DNA of 7,788 bases from an uncultured Collinsella sp. (GTDB lineage: Bacteria; Actinomycetota; Coriobacteriia; Coriobacteriales; Coriobacteriaceae). Of the stretch, positions 6,122-7,788 are shown piece after piece (the first letter of the stretch is position 1; every line of letters begins with the position of its first letter). Under the pieces are notes generated by a model. The model did not search any database, was not told the origin of the DNA, and saw nothing but the letters and a program-made list of their open reading frames with translations. The stretch spans positions 1 to 7,788 of the forward strand of contig CATZRJ010000063.1 of assembly GCA_958423535.1 (NCBI GenBank). Direction: 5' to 3'. Made by a program: the position numbers and the translations under genes.

Positions 6122-6736
6122 ATGAAACTCGGTTGCGTGATTATGGCCTCGGGCGAGGGCAAGCGATTTGGCTCTAACAAGATGCTTGCCGATATCTATG
6201 GCGAGCCGCTGATTGCCCGGACCATCGATTCGGTTCCCCGGGGCTTTGACGTCGTGGTTTCGACGCGTTGGCCCGAGGTCGCCCGGATTTGCGAGGACAA
6301 GCATTGCCCGTGTGTGCTGCACGATGGCGAGCTGCGCAGCGAAAGCGTCCGTGCGGGCCTTTCGTGGGGAGTCGAACGCAACTGGAAAGGTTGCCTCTTT
6401 TTGCCAGGCGACCAGCCGCTCGTGAGTTCGGATTCTTTTGAGGCTATGGTTCGTGCATTTGACGAGCGTGGCCGCAAGCATCCGGTGCGTCTTGCGTGCA
6501 ACGGTGAGCCTTCGAGCCCGGTGCTCTTTCCGGCGGAACTGTTCGATGCGCTTATGTGTCTTGAGGGCAAGGACGGCGGCGGTTCGATCCTTAAGGACCG
6601 TATTGACGTGGTGCTGGTCGAGGCGCGTGCCTACGAGCTGTGGGACGTCGATACCGCCAAGGGACAGCGACGCATAACGGAGCATATCGCCGCCTGCTCG
6701 TATTTTGATCGCGTGGCCAACAGCATCAATCAATAA
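6122..6736 (+). CDS. mocA: MobA/MocA-like nucleotidyltransferase (YgfJ-type molybdopterin cofactor maturation)
   Basis: A 204-residue single-domain protein. VIMASGEGKRFGSNKML (6-22) is the N-terminal nucleotide-binding signature (AxGxGxRxGxxK) with R15 and K20. LPGDQPLVS (94-102) carries the metal-binding aspartate of this fold. The family adds CMP or GMP to molybdopterin for molybdenum hydroxylases such as xanthine dehydrogenase, which suggests such an enzyme is encoded nearby. The frame extends back to 6002, but the ATG at 6122 is preferred: GGGGAGG (6106-6112) is nine bases upstream, the signature begins right after, and the length matches E. coli YgfJ/MocA (about 192). Codon use is more relaxed than in the genes to the left. 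It is tightly followed by the hydantoinase gene. CTP versus GTP preference cannot be read from the sequence. Confidence 0.83.
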   Translation: MKLGCVIMASGEGKRFGSNKMLADIYGEPLIARTIDSVPRGFDVVVSTRWPEVARICEDKHCPCVLHDGELRSESVRAGLSWGVERNWKGCLFLPGDQPLVSSDSFEAMVRAFDERGRKHPVRLACNGEPSSPVLFPAELFDALMCLEGKDGGGSILKDRIDVVLVEARAYELWDVDTAKGQRRITEHIAACSYFDRVANSINQ

Positions 6737-6745
6737 GGAGCAATT

Positions 6746-7788
6746 ATGATCATCATCAAAAACGGCGCGCTCGTGACGCCCCAGGGGCTTCGCCGCGCCG
6801 ATCTTGCCATGGATGGCGATAAGATCGTGCGGATCGCCGCGGCGATCGAGCCGGCCGAGGGCGATACCGTCGAGGACGCCGCGGGCTGCTGGGTGTTTCC
6901 CGGCTTTATCGACGGCCACACGCACATGCAGTGCTGGACCGGCATGGATTGGACAGCCGATAGCTTTGAGACCGGCACGCGCGCGGCTGCCTGCGGCGGC
7001 ACGACGACCATTGTGGACTACGCGACGGCCGATCGCGGCGTGACCATGCCCGATGCCTTGGCCGAGTGGCATCGCCGCGCCGAGGGAACCTGCACGGCCA
7101 ACTACGCCTTTCATATGGCACTCGCCGAGTGGAACGAGCGCAACCGCGCCGATCTTTCGGCCATGCGCGAGGCGGGCGTATCGTCGTTCAAGACCTACTT
7201 TGCCTATGACCACCTGCGCCTGGACGATGCCGAGACGCTCGAGGTGCTCGAGGAACTCAAGCGCCTGGGCGGTATCCTTTGCGTGCATTGCGAGAACGGC
7301 ACGCTGGTGAATGAGCTGCAGAAGCGCGTGTTTGAGCAGGGTATCCACGGGCCCGAGGGCCACGCGCTCAGCCGTCCGGACGTGTGCGAGGCCGAGGCAG
7401 TGAGCCGTCTGCTGTATCTGGCGCACTTGGCCGGCGACGCACCGGTCAACGTGGTGCACCTTTCGACCAAGCTGGGGCTCGAGGCCATCCGTGCCGCCAA
7501 GGCGCGCGGGCAGAAGAATATCTATGTCGAGACCTGCCCTCAATATCTGATGCTCGACGATACTTGCTACTTGGAGCAGGGCGAGGACGGCTTTGCGGGT
7601 GCCAAGTATGTGATGAGCCCGCCGCTGCGCCATGCGGGTGACCGTGCGGCACTGCGCGAGGCGCTTGTGGCCGGCGAAATCGATACGATTGCGACCGACC
7701 ACTGCAGCTTTAACCTGCATGGGCAAAAGGACCGCGGGCGCGACGACTTCCGCGCGATTCCCAACGGCGGGCCCGGCGTGGAGCATCG
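6746..7788 (+). CDS. hyuA: Dihydropyrimidinase/D-hydantoinase-type cyclic amidohydrolase (HyuA), C-terminus beyond window
   Basis: The first 347 residues of an amidohydrolase whose family is about 460 long; the frame is still open at the right edge. AAGGAG at 6735-6740 overlaps the mocA stop and lies five bases before ATG, so the two genes are almost certainly co-transcribed and probably coupled. The binuclear metal site is complete: H58 and H60 in GFIDGHTHM, the carboxylated lysine K149 in SSFKTYFAY, H181 in CVHCENG, H238 in VVHLST and D318 in IATDHC. The usual SPPLR (291-295) and the NGGPG substrate loop (340-344) are also present. Such enzymes hydrolyse cyclic diamide rings (dihydropyrimidines, hydantoins, related ureide rings). 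In this locus it corresponds to E. coli hyuA/ygeZ and likely opens a purine-derived ring. Dihydropyrimidinase or allantoinase activity is a less likely alternative. Confidence 0.92.
   Translation, partial: MIIIKNGALVTPQGLRRADLAMDGDKIVRIAAAIEPAEGDTVEDAAGCWVFPGFIDGHTHMQCWTGMDWTADSFETGTRAAACGGTTTIVDYATADRGVTMPDALAEWHRRAEGTCTANYAFHMALAEWNERNRADLSAMREAGVSSFKTYFAYDHLRLDDAETLEVLEELKRLGGILCVHCENGTLVNELQKRVFEQGIHGPEGHALSRPDVCEAEAVSRLLYLAHLAGDAPVNVVHLSTKLGLEAIRAAKARGQKNIYVETCPQYLMLDDTCYLEQGEDGFAGAKYVMSPPLRHAGDRAALREALVAGEIDTIATDHCSFNLHGQKDRGRDDFRAIPNGGPGVEH

Noticed and set aside
4976..7786. A 936-codon open frame on the minus strand running under arcC, mocA and hyuA
   Set aside because: It is antisense to three genes with clear motifs and crosses the intergenic hairpin. 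Its alanine/glycine/histidine/leucine-rich translation shows no recognisable domain. Long antisense frames are expected where third positions are G/C-rich.

Overview
The window reads as a GC-rich (about 60 %) bacterial chromosome segment with strong C/G preference at third codon positions and AAG/GAC/GAG-dominated codons. Together with the gene content, this suggests an anaerobic gut actinobacterium of the Coriobacteriia, most likely Collinsella or a close relative. The genus call is from general familiarity with codon style and gene order, not from any search. No mobile element, CRISPR array, tRNA or rRNA was seen.

Layout. Positions 1-623 (minus strand) carry nearly all of a YheO/DauR-type regulator (PAS-like sensor plus C-terminal HTH), cut by the left edge. 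Positions 624-900 form a divergent regulatory region with several dyads, including two near-identical palindromes exactly 51 bp apart. Reading rightward come dpaL/ygeX (PLP-dependent diaminopropionate ammonia-lyase, 901-2115), ygeY (M20 metallohydrolase, 2190-3575), a 201-bp spacer containing several consecutive potential stem-loops, ygeW (knotted carbamoyltransferase of unknown substrate, 3777-4979) and arcC/yqeA (carbamate kinase, 4994-5944). A terminator-like hairpin follows at 5961-5996. A second gene group then starts with a mocA/ygfJ-like molybdopterin nucleotidyltransferase (6122-6736) and a hyuA/hydA-type dihydropyrimidinase/hydantoinase (6746 to the right edge, incomplete).

How the genes fit together. 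This is a rearranged version of the ygeWXY-hyuA-yqeA-ygfJ locus known from E. coli, which in gut anaerobes has been linked to anaerobic breakdown of purines and uric acid. A consistent inferred scheme is as follows. A molybdenum hydroxylase (not in the window, but implied by mocA) and the cyclic amidohydrolase open purine-derived rings. YgeY and YgeW remove ureido/carbamoyl groups. DpaL converts the remaining diaminopropionate skeleton to pyruvate and ammonia. YgeW may pass a carbamoyl group to phosphate, so that carbamate kinase can make ATP. The order of steps and the true substrates are inference; the family assignments rest on visible motifs.

The less described parts are non-coding: the twin palindromes in front of dpaL and the structured spacer between ygeY and ygeW.
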